From contig KV425564.1 of NCBI GenBank assembly GCA_001632425.1, forward strand, positions 62,001 to 126,000: a stretch of 64,000 nt of DNA, written 5' to 3'. The number at the start of each line of letters is the position of its first letter. The first letter of the stretch is position 1. The notes under the pieces are model-generated. The model did no database searches and had not been told where the DNA came from. It saw nothing but the letters and a program-made list of their open reading frames with translations. Positions 9,860-19,944 of this stretch are shown piece by piece. The translations under genes were made by a program, and so were the position numbers. The DNA is from Neolentinus lepideus HHB14362 ss-1 (taxonomy: Eukaryota; Basidiomycota; Agaricomycetes; Gloeophyllales; Gloeophyllaceae).

Positions 9860-11803
9860 ATGTCTACCAAACCGACCATATTTCTCACCGGTGCTACAGG
9901 CAGGTCGTCACCGTACATAGTCTGAACACTATACTTATCGTGGGTCATGCAGGTTACATTAGGGGCAGTCAGAGTGGCGGATTCTGGCGAGATTCTGTGG
10001 CGATTCTGCACAGGATTCTGAGCCCCTCTCCAGCCCAGAATCTTGCCAGAATCCTTGTGTCACTCTGACCAGCGTGATTCTGGCCGTTGATTCTTACACT
10101 GCTACCATATACAAACAGTATATACATGCTACTATGTACTAGATAGTCCGACTGCCTTTCCAAGAAATTTCTTACCTGCACCGTCGCCGCTCCCTTCACC
10201 ATCATCTCAACACGCAGCGCCTACTGCCCCGACCTGCACGAGCCAAAAAGCTTATAAAAGCATCACGGTGAATGACTCAGACAGGTTCAAGGTTGTAGTG
10301 CTGTATGCAAACTTGTAGTAGGGACTACAGGAAATGGCTTATACTCTATATACAAGACTACAAAAGACTACGTGGAGCGCGATAAGTCAAGGGATTCTGA
10401 GGCGCAGGAACTCCTCTGGAGGAGTTCCTGCGATCCCACGACGATTCTGCACCGGCGCGATTCTGGCTCACAGAATCACGCGCGGAATCGTGGTCCAGAA
10501 TCGCAGCAGAGTCCGCCACTCTGACTCCCACTATTGGTGGCACTATCCTGCAACGCCTTCTATCACATCAGAAGGCAGACTCTTTTGACATTACTGCTCT
10601 GGCTAGGGATCCCAGGAAGGTTGAGCTGTTGAAAGCCTTGGACGTCAAGGCCATTATAGGCTCCCACTCCGACATCGACAAGCTCGAAGATCTGGCCGCT
10701 GAAGCTGCCATCGTCATAACTGCGGCAGGTCTTTCAGTGAATCGAGTGTATTCACGTCTAATTCTGTATTATAAAGGCGGACTGCGATGACGTGCTTGCT
10801 GCCGAGGCTATCTTGAGAGGCCAGAAGACAAGATATTACAAGACCGGCGAAGCGCCGATCCTTATTCACACCGTGCGTGTCTTTAATAAGTTTTCCACTA
10901 TCGATGTTAACGGGGCGCAACTTGCTACTAGTCCGGAACAGGTGTGCTCGCTGATAATGCGCTGGGCATGTATTCGACAGATGTCGTATACTCCGACCTA
11001 GATATCCCCCTCATTGAGACTTTGAAGCCCTCCCAACCACACCGGCCCGTGGATATTCTGGTTTCGCAGGCCGGAATTGAGGGTGAGCTCCCAATTTACT
11101 GAACTGAATTCATGTTGTAATCTCATCTGTGGATATTCACGGTGCAGGCTATGTTCGCACGCATATCGTCCTACCCTCGACCATTTACGGTATCGCCCAA
11201 GGCAGGCTATTCGACCAGGGCATATCCAACCCTTATTCTGTCCAGGTCCCAGCACTTATCATAGGTGGCTGGAACAGAGGACAGGGTGGGATGATCGGGC
11301 AAGGCAAGAACATCTGGTCATGCATCCATATTGACGAAAGTAAGTGCGCCTCTACCCTTGCCCAAACCATCACTGACTAAAATCGCGAAGTTGGCGACTT
11401 GTACATGGTGATATTTGACGCGCTCCTGTCGGGACAAGACATCCCGAACGGTCGAGAAGGCTTCTACTTTGGTGAAAGCGACCACTACTTGATTTACGAT
11501 TTGGCCAAGGAAATTTCAGTTGCCCTTAAGGAGCTGGGACATAGCAAGACTGACGAGCCCGAACCTTTCACTGACGAAGACCGAGTTAAATACTTGGACG
11601 GTGTATGTATATGTTTAATGTATATGTTGCAACTAGAGGGCTGAGCGTGATGACAGAGATACGTCCTAGCCGGCAACTCGCGGTGCAGAGCCGATCGCGC
11701 TCGGTCCCTTGGATGGATATCCAGCAAGACCAAGAAGGACCTTCTCGCGAACATTAGGCCCGAGTTGAAGGCTCTGCTTGCCAGCGGTAGAATCAAAGCA
11801 TGA
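9860..11803 (+). pseudogene. SDR-type NAD(P)-binding protein, copy 1, interrupted by a 572-bp element
   Basis: Apart from the insert, exons are intact: 9860-9899, 9953-9960 plus 10536-10724, 10777-10872, 10932-11082, 11148-11339, 11391-11602, 11657-11803. Without the insert and one target copy they would give 344 aa in frame. The Rossmann motif begins LTGATG and should continue YIGG, but the element sits inside the isoleucine codon of that motif and brings an in-frame stop. Later family segments are unbroken: SGTGVLADNA, YGIAQGRLFDQG, GKNIWSCIHIDE, GREGFYFGESDHYL. Two introns use GC donors (GCAGGT) at 9900 and 10725. The lack of other damage suggests a recent insertion, or that the element is spliced out. 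The intact paralogue is at 35568-36919. The family resembles atypical/extended SDRs; substrate unknown. Confidence 0.8.
9961..10532. mobile_element. Non-autonomous inverted-repeat DNA element inserted in SDR copy 1
   Basis: The left end (from 9961) and reverse-complemented right end (from 10532) match over about 21 bp with two differences, sharing AGTCAGAGTGGCGGA. ATT flanks both sides (9958-9960, 10533-10535) and removing one copy restores the family's GYIGG frame, which fixes the borders. Both subterminal regions are packed with GATTCTG in either orientation, probably transposase binding sites (inference). A 12-bp perfect hairpin lies at 10403-10432. No transposase is encoded. A 3-bp ATT duplication does not assign a superfamily firmly. 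Confidence 0.8.
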
Positions 11804-12096
11804 GTATGAACCGGGAGGGCCTGGATTCAGGCAATCCGAATTTCCTGTACCTCCAACCTTGCAACAAATTCAATTTATTGTATATTATGCCAACGACATC
11901 CTCTTGGCATCTACGTGCTACTTGGACGTCATATGCGATTGAAATGCAAGACGACAGGGAGACAGATGATGATATAAGTGATAAACAATGCGTCTTTCCA
12001 AGACATGGACGGTTCGTGATATAAAAATACGTAAAAATGAGCACAGTAAACAAGAAGCCGCCGCTGCAGTGCGACGGAAACACAGCAAGTATCTCC
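11804..12096. other. Convergent 3' intergenic region
   Basis: Short region between the ends of SDR copy 1 and the MscS gene. Presumably both 3'UTRs; nothing else seen. Confidence 0.3.
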
Positions 12097-15000
12097 TCAA
12101 CCATCGGCGCCCATGCTGCGTAGCACGGCTTTTTTGTGCTTGCTCTTGCGTGCCCGGAGATGCGACCGGTCATCGAGAGGAGGCAAGAACCCAAGAGCGG
12201 GCTTGACATCCTTGTCGTCCTGTTCTTGCACCTCCGCGACAGAACCAGGCGCAGGCGACGGCGGTAGTTGCTCTTCCTCTCCGGGCGTCAACATACCAGA
12301 GTCTAGCGTGTCTTCATCAGCCCACACGATCGGTATGGGCGACTCGTAGCAGACGATGCCAAGCTGCCGGCAGTAGAACTGCACTGCAGCGTGGAATGTC
12401 GTCTTGCGTTGCATACGCATTCCCCAATCCTGTCGCACTTCAGTTATAACACACACTGTGAATTACTATCGAATGGCACTCACTCTGTCAGAAGCGAAAG
12501 GTGCGAGAGGTCATCAATCAGTGACTGAACCCGGAGGCTAGATTATCCTACTTACTGCCAGGTCCTAGAGAGCAGGCACGCGTAAGCGAAACAAGCCAAC
12601 AATCGCACCGACGAACACATACCCATTGTGACCAATGCCGATAGTGATCTCCAAAAATCTCTGAAAGTCGATGTGCTGCAGCGTCACAGAGGTACTCGGC
12701 TCGAACCACCGGTTTTCTTCCGTCTGCAGCCACTCGTTCATGCACTTTTCAAGCTGGTCCAGCTTCTCTAGCGGTGTCCGCCATGCGACTTGCATCGTCA
12801 AGTTCTCGAATGTTTTCTGCGCAAAGCTGTTGTCAGAATTTTCTTCGGTATCGTGGTAATCAATGAAACTTTACCCCGCTGCGTCGAGCATTGATACTTT
12901 GCATCATCATTAGCGGACTGACCATACAAAGAGTGAGAGCGAGCATACATGAACTTTTGGAACAGCAGGCTATTGAAATAATATGTCTCGGTACCATCCG
13001 CCCTTGTGAACACGGTCTACACATATCATCAACAACACGTACGTCAGCGAACCAATAAATCCTGCTCACCGCAAACAAGCCCATCTTCTTCACAACAAAG
13101 TTTTCATCTAACACAGCAAAGCTTCAGCCAGAAATCACACGCGGACGAACTAGCCACACCATCGATGAAGCACCGATCCCCAGTATCAAACGGACTGGCA
13201 GGCCAAAACTCAGCACGACACCCACACGGCAGGATAAGGCAAGCCACCACTCACTGCGAGACAAACAAGAATATAACAGCATCAAACGCCGAACTAGCCG
13301 CATTCCTGAATATAAAACTCGCGCCAATGAGCAACGTATACAAGCTCGTCAAGCTATTCGCCACATTCACGCTGAACACGCTCAGCGAGATGAAAAACAG
13401 TATCACCATCGCGAAGAACAGCAGGATCTGGTCGAGCGTCTTCAGCGCGATCCCGACGTCGCGCATACTGCGGCTGAGGAGCCGCCGCTCCTTGTACACC
13501 CTCAGGAGCGTGCTCTTGACCTCCGCGCGCGACAGGTCCCCGTTGTTGTCGTTGTCAAACACCCGGAAGGCCTTGCGCGCCGTCTCCGCGTCATGGAATA
13601 TCGGCTCAAAATCCGAAGGAATGAGGTACGGCCGGCCGGGAACCTTGAGGGTGTTGTAAATCAACCGCGCCAGCCTCTGCACAAACGTACATCAGCATCC
13701 TTCTCAACCCCCGTCCACAGGCACACAAACCTTCGCCTCATGCGCAGAATTCACGTTCCACCCCAGCGCAGCGAGACCCTCCTCCTTGCCCCTGACATTC
13801 CGCGCATCATGCAGCACCGCCTTTCCCAGCACCTTCGCCGCCTGCACCACCACCCTCTCCCCGTCCTCCGCCCCCGGCGGGCGCCCGCCGACAGGACTCG
13901 CCCGGCTCGGAATCCCCAGCGCCGGCGACGCGATGCGCTCCGGCGCTGTGTGCACCGCGGTCGACACGGGCGGGTACTGGTGCCGCGCCCGCTCGCCCTC
14001 CGAGGCAGGCTCCGAATCCGCGAGCGCAGGACTGTCGCACTGCAACAGGTTCCGCCCCGCCCTATCCTTCTTCTTCTCCCCCTTCTTCCTCCTCCAGCCG
14101 AACTTCCCGCCCCTCCTCTCCCTCCCCCGCGGCTCGTCCTCCTCCGAGCCCGCAGGGCTCTCATGCAGCGGCTCCGTGCGCGCGCGCTCAAAGTAGTGCT
14201 CCGCGCCAAACATCGCCGAGAGCGCGGGCGTGCTGCGCGCGGTGCGGTGGCCCAAGTGGTTGCGCTTCGGCTTGTAGGTGCGCAGGGCCTCGACGACCTT
14301 GAGCGCCTCCTTGAGCGCGTCGATGCGCTCCTGGTACGCGACGCGGTGGAACTGGAACGCGATGGCGTGCGAGAGCATCTGCTGGACGCAGATCACGAGC
14401 GCGAAGAAGAACAGGAACTCGATCACTTGGTACAGCTGCGGCGTGTTCGTCATGTCAGAATCGTATCTGAACAGAGTTGACGCATATACACACCCTGGGA
14501 GTGTACGACGCCCGACTCGCGCTTTCGTCGTTCGAGTTGTACAACTTGTAGATGCCCTCGAACAGGATGACCCAGCTTACCCACCCGCTCGCGGCATAGA
14601 ACAGCGGTTTCAGCGTGTCCTTGACGCTGTCGTACATCTCGAGATTGGTCTTGACCGCCTCGGAGACGTGTCCCCAGGCGATGGCTATGGCGACGGTGAC
14701 CACGCTCGGGAGCAGGTCTACGATGAAGGCCAGGAACCACGACACGAGCAGGTTCGCGGCGGCCCAGAACAGCCATGCGGAGACGTTGTGCACGACGTAC
14801 TGGCGCTCGCGTGTTGGATGGGGCTTGTACCAGAAGAAGATGAGGAGGATGGGTGGGAGGACTAGGAGTGCGGCTAGGAACACCGAGCCAAGAAGTGTAG
14901 AGAATAAGGTTGTGAATACTCTGTCACAATGAATGAGTCAGCGCTGAGGTAAATACAAGCACGATTCAAATGAACGGGGTGTGCCGTGGGGCAGTACTTT

Positions 15001-15653
15001 GCCTCGGGGATTCGCAAGTCTCGACCAGTAACCGAAATGTACTGGGCGCAGCAGAACCCAAACGCAGCTGAATGAGCACATGCAGGGTCTACACACCTTT
15101 TAGGTCCCCAACCCTTTTTTACCTTTCTCGTGCCTATCTTTGCCTCAAACTTTGCCTCTTCGTCCACCAAGTCTTCCTCTGCACTCCAGTCATAATCGTC
15201 CTTGTCCTCGTACTCGTCGTCGGTCTCCGCTCGCGAGGGCGCTCTGCTGTGGCGCATGGTGTCACTCGAATCGAGCCTGGGGACGGGACTTGGATAGCTG
15301 GGCGCGGGACCGTCATGGTCACGCACGCCAAGCTCTGTATCGAGATAGTGGACGGACGGTTTGCGCTCGTTCTTGCCCTTGTCGGATGGAGGGGCAGAGG
15401 CCGGGCGTTCGATGGCTTCCGGCGGAGTGTTCACATCCGAGGTGGGCTCGGCTTGTGCCGAAGCGACCTTCTTGTCCATGGATCGGCTAGGGCCAGGAGT
15501 GTAGGCGGGGGCGTCTTGGAGGACGAGACTGGGCTGCGAGGGATCGCGGCGGTATGGGGGGGACGGGAGATTGTAGGGGTCGTCCTCTGTGTTGAGAAAG
15601 GAGTCGATGGGATACTGCAGGGGCGGAGGAGCCTCCCGGCGGTCTCCCTTCAT
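12097..15653 (-). CDS. MscS-family mechanosensitive channel with EF-hand
   Basis: Exons: 15653-15097, 14920-14494, 14435-13731, 13676-13255, 13194-13160, 13107-13070, 13016-12949, 12896-12875, 12816-12623, 12564-12556, 12484 (one base), 12429-12097; 936 aa. Order: a disordered Pro/Ser-rich amino end; hydrophobic segments in exons 2 and 3; a charged linker; a canonical EF-hand loop DNDNNGDLSRAE near residue 603; paired helices QILLFFAMVILFFISLSVF and the pore-lining segment before FVSHPFDTGDRC; then the MscS beta and carboxyl domain (NARRSG, ENLTMQVAW, FYCRQLGI). Relatives such as fission yeast Msy1/Msy2 are internal-membrane channels in osmotic stress and calcium control. The acidic tail ends with basic KSKHKK. 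The first intron (15096-14921) is longer than usual here, so that junction is less certain. The one-base exon is discussed in the findings. Confidence 0.88.
12430..12555 (-). other. Probable single-nucleotide exon at 12484 between two canonical introns
   Basis: On the minus strand, intron 12555-12485 (GTAAGT...CTGACAG) is followed by a single A at 12484, then intron 12483-12430 (GTGAGT...GCGACAG). With the A, the frame joins TGG-CAA-GAT-TGG, giving WQDW. Joining 12556 directly to 12429 shifts the frame. The preceding exon is only 9 nt (12564-12556). The one canonical alternative uses a weaker donor, GTGTTC at 12618, keeps frame, and gives GYDLADW. Confidence 0.65.
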
Positions 15654-16348
15654 CCTATCACGCACTGTCCTTGATTAAAGATCGCTTCTCTTCGCGTGAA
15701 CCTACTTATGCGAGTACAAAATCCGAGAGAAGCCGTAGTTCGAGAAGACAAGCACGAGACTTTTAGGTGACAATTGGCGTCGGTAGGTGAGGCCCTCCAT
15801 AAGAGGGGCCCACTCGCTGACATGTCTGTCATCATTTTCCAACAAACACCGGGTGGTCCACCGCAGTCCTTCACTCGGTCCATCCGGTCCTTGACATGCC
15901 GGCAGCCCGACAATGTACTGTCTCGCCCGCCGGGGATGGCTCCGTCTGTGAGAGCTCTGCGTATAGCTATGAAGCAACCCAACTGCAACCATCATGTTGC
16001 GATGTTGAACAACTTCAGATGCCACAGTCTCAGACAGTCCCCGGAGGACATCCGCTTTCGATACGAACGAGCAATATTCCCACCCCACACCCACCCTCTT
16101 TCCAATTTTTGTTCGGTACCGCGCCGACATTCATTGAGCAGCCAAAACATACGCTCCAACACTAGCACCCCAATATGTCACACTAAAACCTTGGAGACCC
16201 TCTCTTCTATGTCAAACCCCCTGCCTTATCCGTCCCTCCATGACGTCACTCCGGTACAAGCTCCATATAATCGCACCTAATCCGCTTGGCGCGCACCCCA
16301 GATCTAAACTTGCCGCACACCTTTTATCACCAATATTAAATAACACCC
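15654..16348. promoter_or_regulatory. Divergent promoter region MscS / coiled-coil A
   Basis: About 695 bp between divergent starts. A TATA-like CATATAAT near 16264 lies about 85 bp upstream of the coiled-coil A ATG. No coding exon seen. Confidence 0.4.
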
Positions 16349-17007
16349 ATGTCTACTGATCCGCAAGTAAAGTCTATCGAGAAGATCATCGCCAGCGAGG
16401 AGAAGCAGGACGAGAAGAACCTCCAGCATGCCATCAAGGATCTCAAGGCCGGCGAGAAGGCGGAGGGCAAGGCCCACAAGGTGCGTCTGTTTCAAGCACC
16501 CGTTGGACCTCGCTGACCTTCCGAGTAGATGGCCGACAAGGCCCAGCACGCACTAGACAAGGTCACCCGCAAAGAACACGACGCCGCAAAGGCTGTCAAC
16601 AAAGCCAACTCGAATCACGAAAAGGCGCTCACAGACGTCCAGCAGGCCCACAAGTCCATCGATGTAAGCCTTTCCATTCCTCTCTAGCGTACATGCCGTA
16701 TTTAATGGCTGCCCAGATCAAGCATCAGCGCGAAGCCCAGCTAGAGGACGCCGTCCAGCGGAAACAGACCCTCGTCGGCGAGCTGCAGCAGAAAAAGGAC
16801 CAGAATGACGTACGCTATCATCCTCGCCGTGGGTTATCCTGATCTGCGCCTGACCCGCTTATCCTGCAGCAATCTCGCGAGGCCCGCATCGCTCAGCTGC
16901 ACACGCACGGTCCCGCGGGCGTTGGTTCCATGACCACCTCCCCGGCGTCGATGACCGGCCCGTCCGCTGCCCAAGGCGGATCGTCTGCGCCGGTTGAGAC
17001 GGCGTAA
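16349..17007 (+). CDS. Small charged coiled-coil protein A (paralogue of 17301-18022)
   Basis: Exons 16349-16480, 16529-16663, 16717-16809 and 16870-17007, all phase 0; 165 aa. Residues 1-125 are almost uninterrupted charged helix (SIEKIIASEEKQDEKNLQ, REAQLEDAVQRKQTL), then a flexible Gly/Ser/Pro tail. No signal peptide or membrane segment. The neighbour at 17301-18022 has the same four-exon structure, the same first three internal lengths (132/129, 135, 93 nt) and clear similarity (IKDLK, HDAAKAVN, EAR(I/M)xQLHTH). No known domain comes to mind; I know it only as a type of small fungal coiled-coil protein. Function unknown. Confidence 0.85.
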
Positions 17008-17300
17008 ATGGAAGAATGTTTGTCGTGGAAGGAATGGAAATGCACGATTCGTGATTGTATTAGCACTCTAATGTACAATGTATATCCCATGTATTCTTGG
17101 CCGAACTGTATTTCTTCGCAGCTAATACACGTGTAACACTTAGTCAAATAATACACGCAAGCATAGCTTCAAACACCCAGTGAAATGACCATTAACCCAA
17201 CTATGAAAGAAAATATACCCCACAGAGAATAGACCAAGACAACAGCATATGGCATTCGATAAACAATTAAATGAAACCATCCCGGCCGTCTCCGTCTCCA

Positions 17301-18022
17301 TTACGCAGTCTTTGCAGGCGCAGTTGGCGACACCTGCTCAGCGGTCGGCGACACTTGCTTGTGCACCGTCCCGGCGGTCGGCGGGGCCTGCGTGTGCCCA
17401 GGTTCAACCGTCGGCGACGCAGTGGTCGACACGCTCTCAGATCCTGATGTCGCGCTGTGGGTATGTAACTGGACCATCCGAGCTTCGCGGTCCTCCTTAA
17501 TCGCATATATCAGCATCACGTCGCGCGCACAAAGAGTATTCCAGTCAAAACCCACGTGCTTCCGATCCCTCCTCGTCCGCGCGTCGTCGAGCAGCGTCTG
17601 CTTGCGCTGCTTGCTCTTCCCCAGCGTCTCCTCGTTCTGCTTCTTAATCTGCGCCTCCGTCAGTACCGTTCGCTCGCTCGCTAGTCAAGACACGGACACG
17701 TACGCTCAGCCGCTCCTTGGCCTGCTCGACGTCGGTCTGGATGCGCTCGTGGGCGTGCGTCGCGTTGTTGACCGCCTTGGCGGCGTCGTGCTCCCTCCGG
17801 AGCGCCTTGTCCAGGTCGTGGTGCGCTTTATCTACGTCCTAGATTTCGCAGTCCATCACTCACGCCTCCTAGAAGATAGTAGATGTCAAATACCTTGTGG
17901 GACGTAAACGCAGTCTTGGACGCGTCCTTCAGATCCTTGATGGCGTGGATCAAGTTCTTCTCGTCGGTCTTCTCCTCCTGCGCGATCATCTTTTCGATAT
18001 TCTTCACCTCTGTGTCCGGCAT
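17301..18022 (-). CDS. Small charged coiled-coil protein B (paralogue of 16349-17007)
   Basis: Exons 18022-17894, 17838-17704, 17648-17556, 17495-17301, all phase 0; 183 aa. The helical part begins MPDTEVKNIEKMIAQEEK and aligns end to end with protein A, introns included. The tail is longer and repeats SPTAEQVSPTA-like segments rich in Thr and Pro, unlike A. The two genes point at each other with about 290 bp between stops, so they arose by inverted duplication of one four-exon gene. Function unknown. Confidence 0.85.
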
Positions 18023-18268
18023 GATGCTTCGTCGTTAAAGCCAAGAAAATGGGTATCGCGCGGAGTCAGGGTATAGCAAACCATGCTGAGTGGTGCTTGG
18101 GGATTATAAGGCCAGCCTTGGGTGACGTCACCACAAGCGATGATGCGCTCAGATTCAATCTCGAGAAGGCGGTGGCGGTGCCTGTCACACCATCGCGTCT
18201 CAGTCACACCACCTCCGTCATCAGATTCACCCGCAACTTTTCAAGTCCCGCGACCTGGCGCCACAATA
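18023..18268. promoter_or_regulatory. Bidirectional promoter, coiled-coil B / phosphopantetheinyl transferase
   Basis: Only 246 bp separate two divergent ATGs, so the genes must share regulatory DNA. No strong box is obvious. Confidence 0.4.
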
Positions 18269-18934
18269 ATGGGCATCCTCGGCATCGGCGTCGACATCGT
18301 CAAGATGTCGCGCATCGCGAGCGTCGTGATACGCCGCGGCGAGCGCACGCTCGCGTACCGCATCCTCAGCCACCGCGAGGCGCAAAATTTCCAGCGCCTC
18401 GCGCAGGACGTGTTCAGCACCCCCGGCGAGCACGAGCAGGAGACGCTGCACGACGCGCTGCAGCTCGAGGAGTGGCTCACGAAGGACTCGCGCTGGCACC
18501 GGCGCATACGGTATCTGGGCGTGAGGTACCTCGGCACTTGCTCGTCCTTTAGCGTGGCTGATTCGGTGCGATGCAGGTGGGCGGTCAAAGAGGCCGCGTT
18601 CAAGGCGATGAACGCCGTCGTGCGGCCGGCGTGGAAGGAGCTCACGTACGAGAGCGTGGGCGACTGGGGGAACGGCCCGCCGCGGCTGCTGTACCAGCCC
18701 GAAGAGGAGGAGAACGCGAAGCGCATCGGCAAGCTGTTCGTGTCCGTCAGCCACGACGGGGACTATGTCATGGCGCAGGTGCTGGCTGAGACGCCCAACG
18801 TCCTGCCGATGCCGGACCCCCCTGCACGGCCTGAACCCGCGCAGGTACCTTTGGCGCAGCGCCTGCTTTCGAGGAAGTCGAAGCGGAATGCGGAGTTTCA
18901 CAGAGCTAGCTCTTTGGAATACGAGAAGCCTTAG
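18269..18934 (+). CDS. Holo-ACP synthase type 4'-phosphopantetheinyl transferase
   Basis: Exons 18269-18510 and 18577-18934; 199 aa. It attaches 4'-phosphopantetheine from CoA to the serine of acyl carrier protein. The AcpS signature is complete: GIGVDIVKMSRI at residues 5-16 with the metal-binding Asp, and after splicing RRWAVKEAAFKA (about 81-92) with the catalytic Glu-Ala and Lys. SVSHDGDYV follows as the last conserved strand. The small AcpS type and absence of a larger domain suggest the mitochondrial enzyme acting on mitochondrial ACP (yeast Ppt2-like). The intron (18511-18576, 66 nt) is open and in frame, so retention would insert 22 residues just before the catalytic motif. The ATG at 18269 is chosen because family homology starts there. 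Confidence 0.88.
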   Translation: MGILGIGVDIVKMSRIASVVIRRGERTLAYRILSHREAQNFQRLAQDVFSTPGEHEQETLHDALQLEEWLTKDSRWHRRIRYLGVRYLGTCSSFSVADSVRCRWAVKEAAFKAMNAVVRPAWKELTYESVGDWGNGPPRLLYQPEEEENAKRIGKLFVSVSHDGDYVMAQVLAETPNVLPMPDPPARPEPAQVPLAQRLLSRKSKRNAEFHRASSLEYEKP

Positions 18935-19944
18935 AGAACTGCCGACTAGGTGGCTGTCGTGAGATGCAGGCGTTGCGAGGTCCATAAGGCGCAGTTCGAC
19001 CGACTGCACAGCCGATGCCCACGCATTCCGATCGCAGTGGAAGACTACTGCGGCCACGAGAGAACATGACCTCTCTCGGACTTTTGGGGATATGGAAGAC
19101 TCGATCATCACCACTTGCTTCCCTTCCTCTTCCTTCCTAACTTCGATGCCTGGTCCGCGAGAACGCCAAAGACATGGCAATCAACACATCCAGCTTTGGG
19201 CCGATTTTTATCCTGGAGGAAAGATAGGTAGAGGGCTTCATCTATGGGCTGTCCGCAAAAGATCTTGGTATATCAGGTGTCTATCACTTTATCTACTGCC
19301 TGTAACTCAATGTCGAAACCAACAACATTAGGCTCTACTGTACTGTATTATTCAAGAGGAAGATATAATCTGTCACGAGTGCCGTCTTCGTATCAAGGAA
19401 GACGGCGAAGGAATGAATAGGAGGAAGATTCGAGAGCCATGAGTGCCAATGTTTTGCAATGTTCCGGGCATCGTAACTGCTGTGTATCCACTGATCTCAA
19501 CAGAGAACTGCACTGACAACAAACGAACATTCCAACCCTGCTTGATCCAAAGTACAACCGCAGCGAGATACGCTTCGGCGGCTCGTACAGCCTCTGTGGT
19601 CCGCAGCAGGCGAATTTACAGAACCTGAGGTAATCGCGTGTATCAATTTCATCGTCATCAAGCGAAGAGTGGCAGCTACAGACATGCCAGTGACATATCT
19701 AACACCCTGTATTGAAATACTACGATACAAGCACTATAACTTTATCTCAAATTCTATTCGATGCACCCAGCTCTCCCCTTAGGAAGTTGATTCCCCCCTG
19801 CCGAATGTCCCACAAACACTACATCCACTTCCTTCCGATACAACAGAGACAAAAAGTAGAAATGGCCAGTGATACAGAGGTTATTCAATCAACTTACACG
19901 CTTATTTGTCTACAACAGCTTAATTTTAATTTGTTCTTCGTGGC
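18935..19944. other. Gene-poor convergent intergenic region with one hairpin
   Basis: About 1 kb between convergent stops; no coding exon supported. A perfect 9-bp hairpin, GCCGTCTTC and GAAGACGGC with an 8-nt loop, lies at 19381-19406. Confidence 0.4.

Noticed and set aside
13593..14480. Plus-strand Arg/Leu/Pro-rich frame of 295 residues
   Set aside because: GC-rich shadow of the MscS gene; composition typical of antisense reading.
18227..19180. Minus-strand frame of 317 residues
   Set aside because: Shadow of the phosphopantetheinyl transferase; the plus strand has all AcpS motifs.
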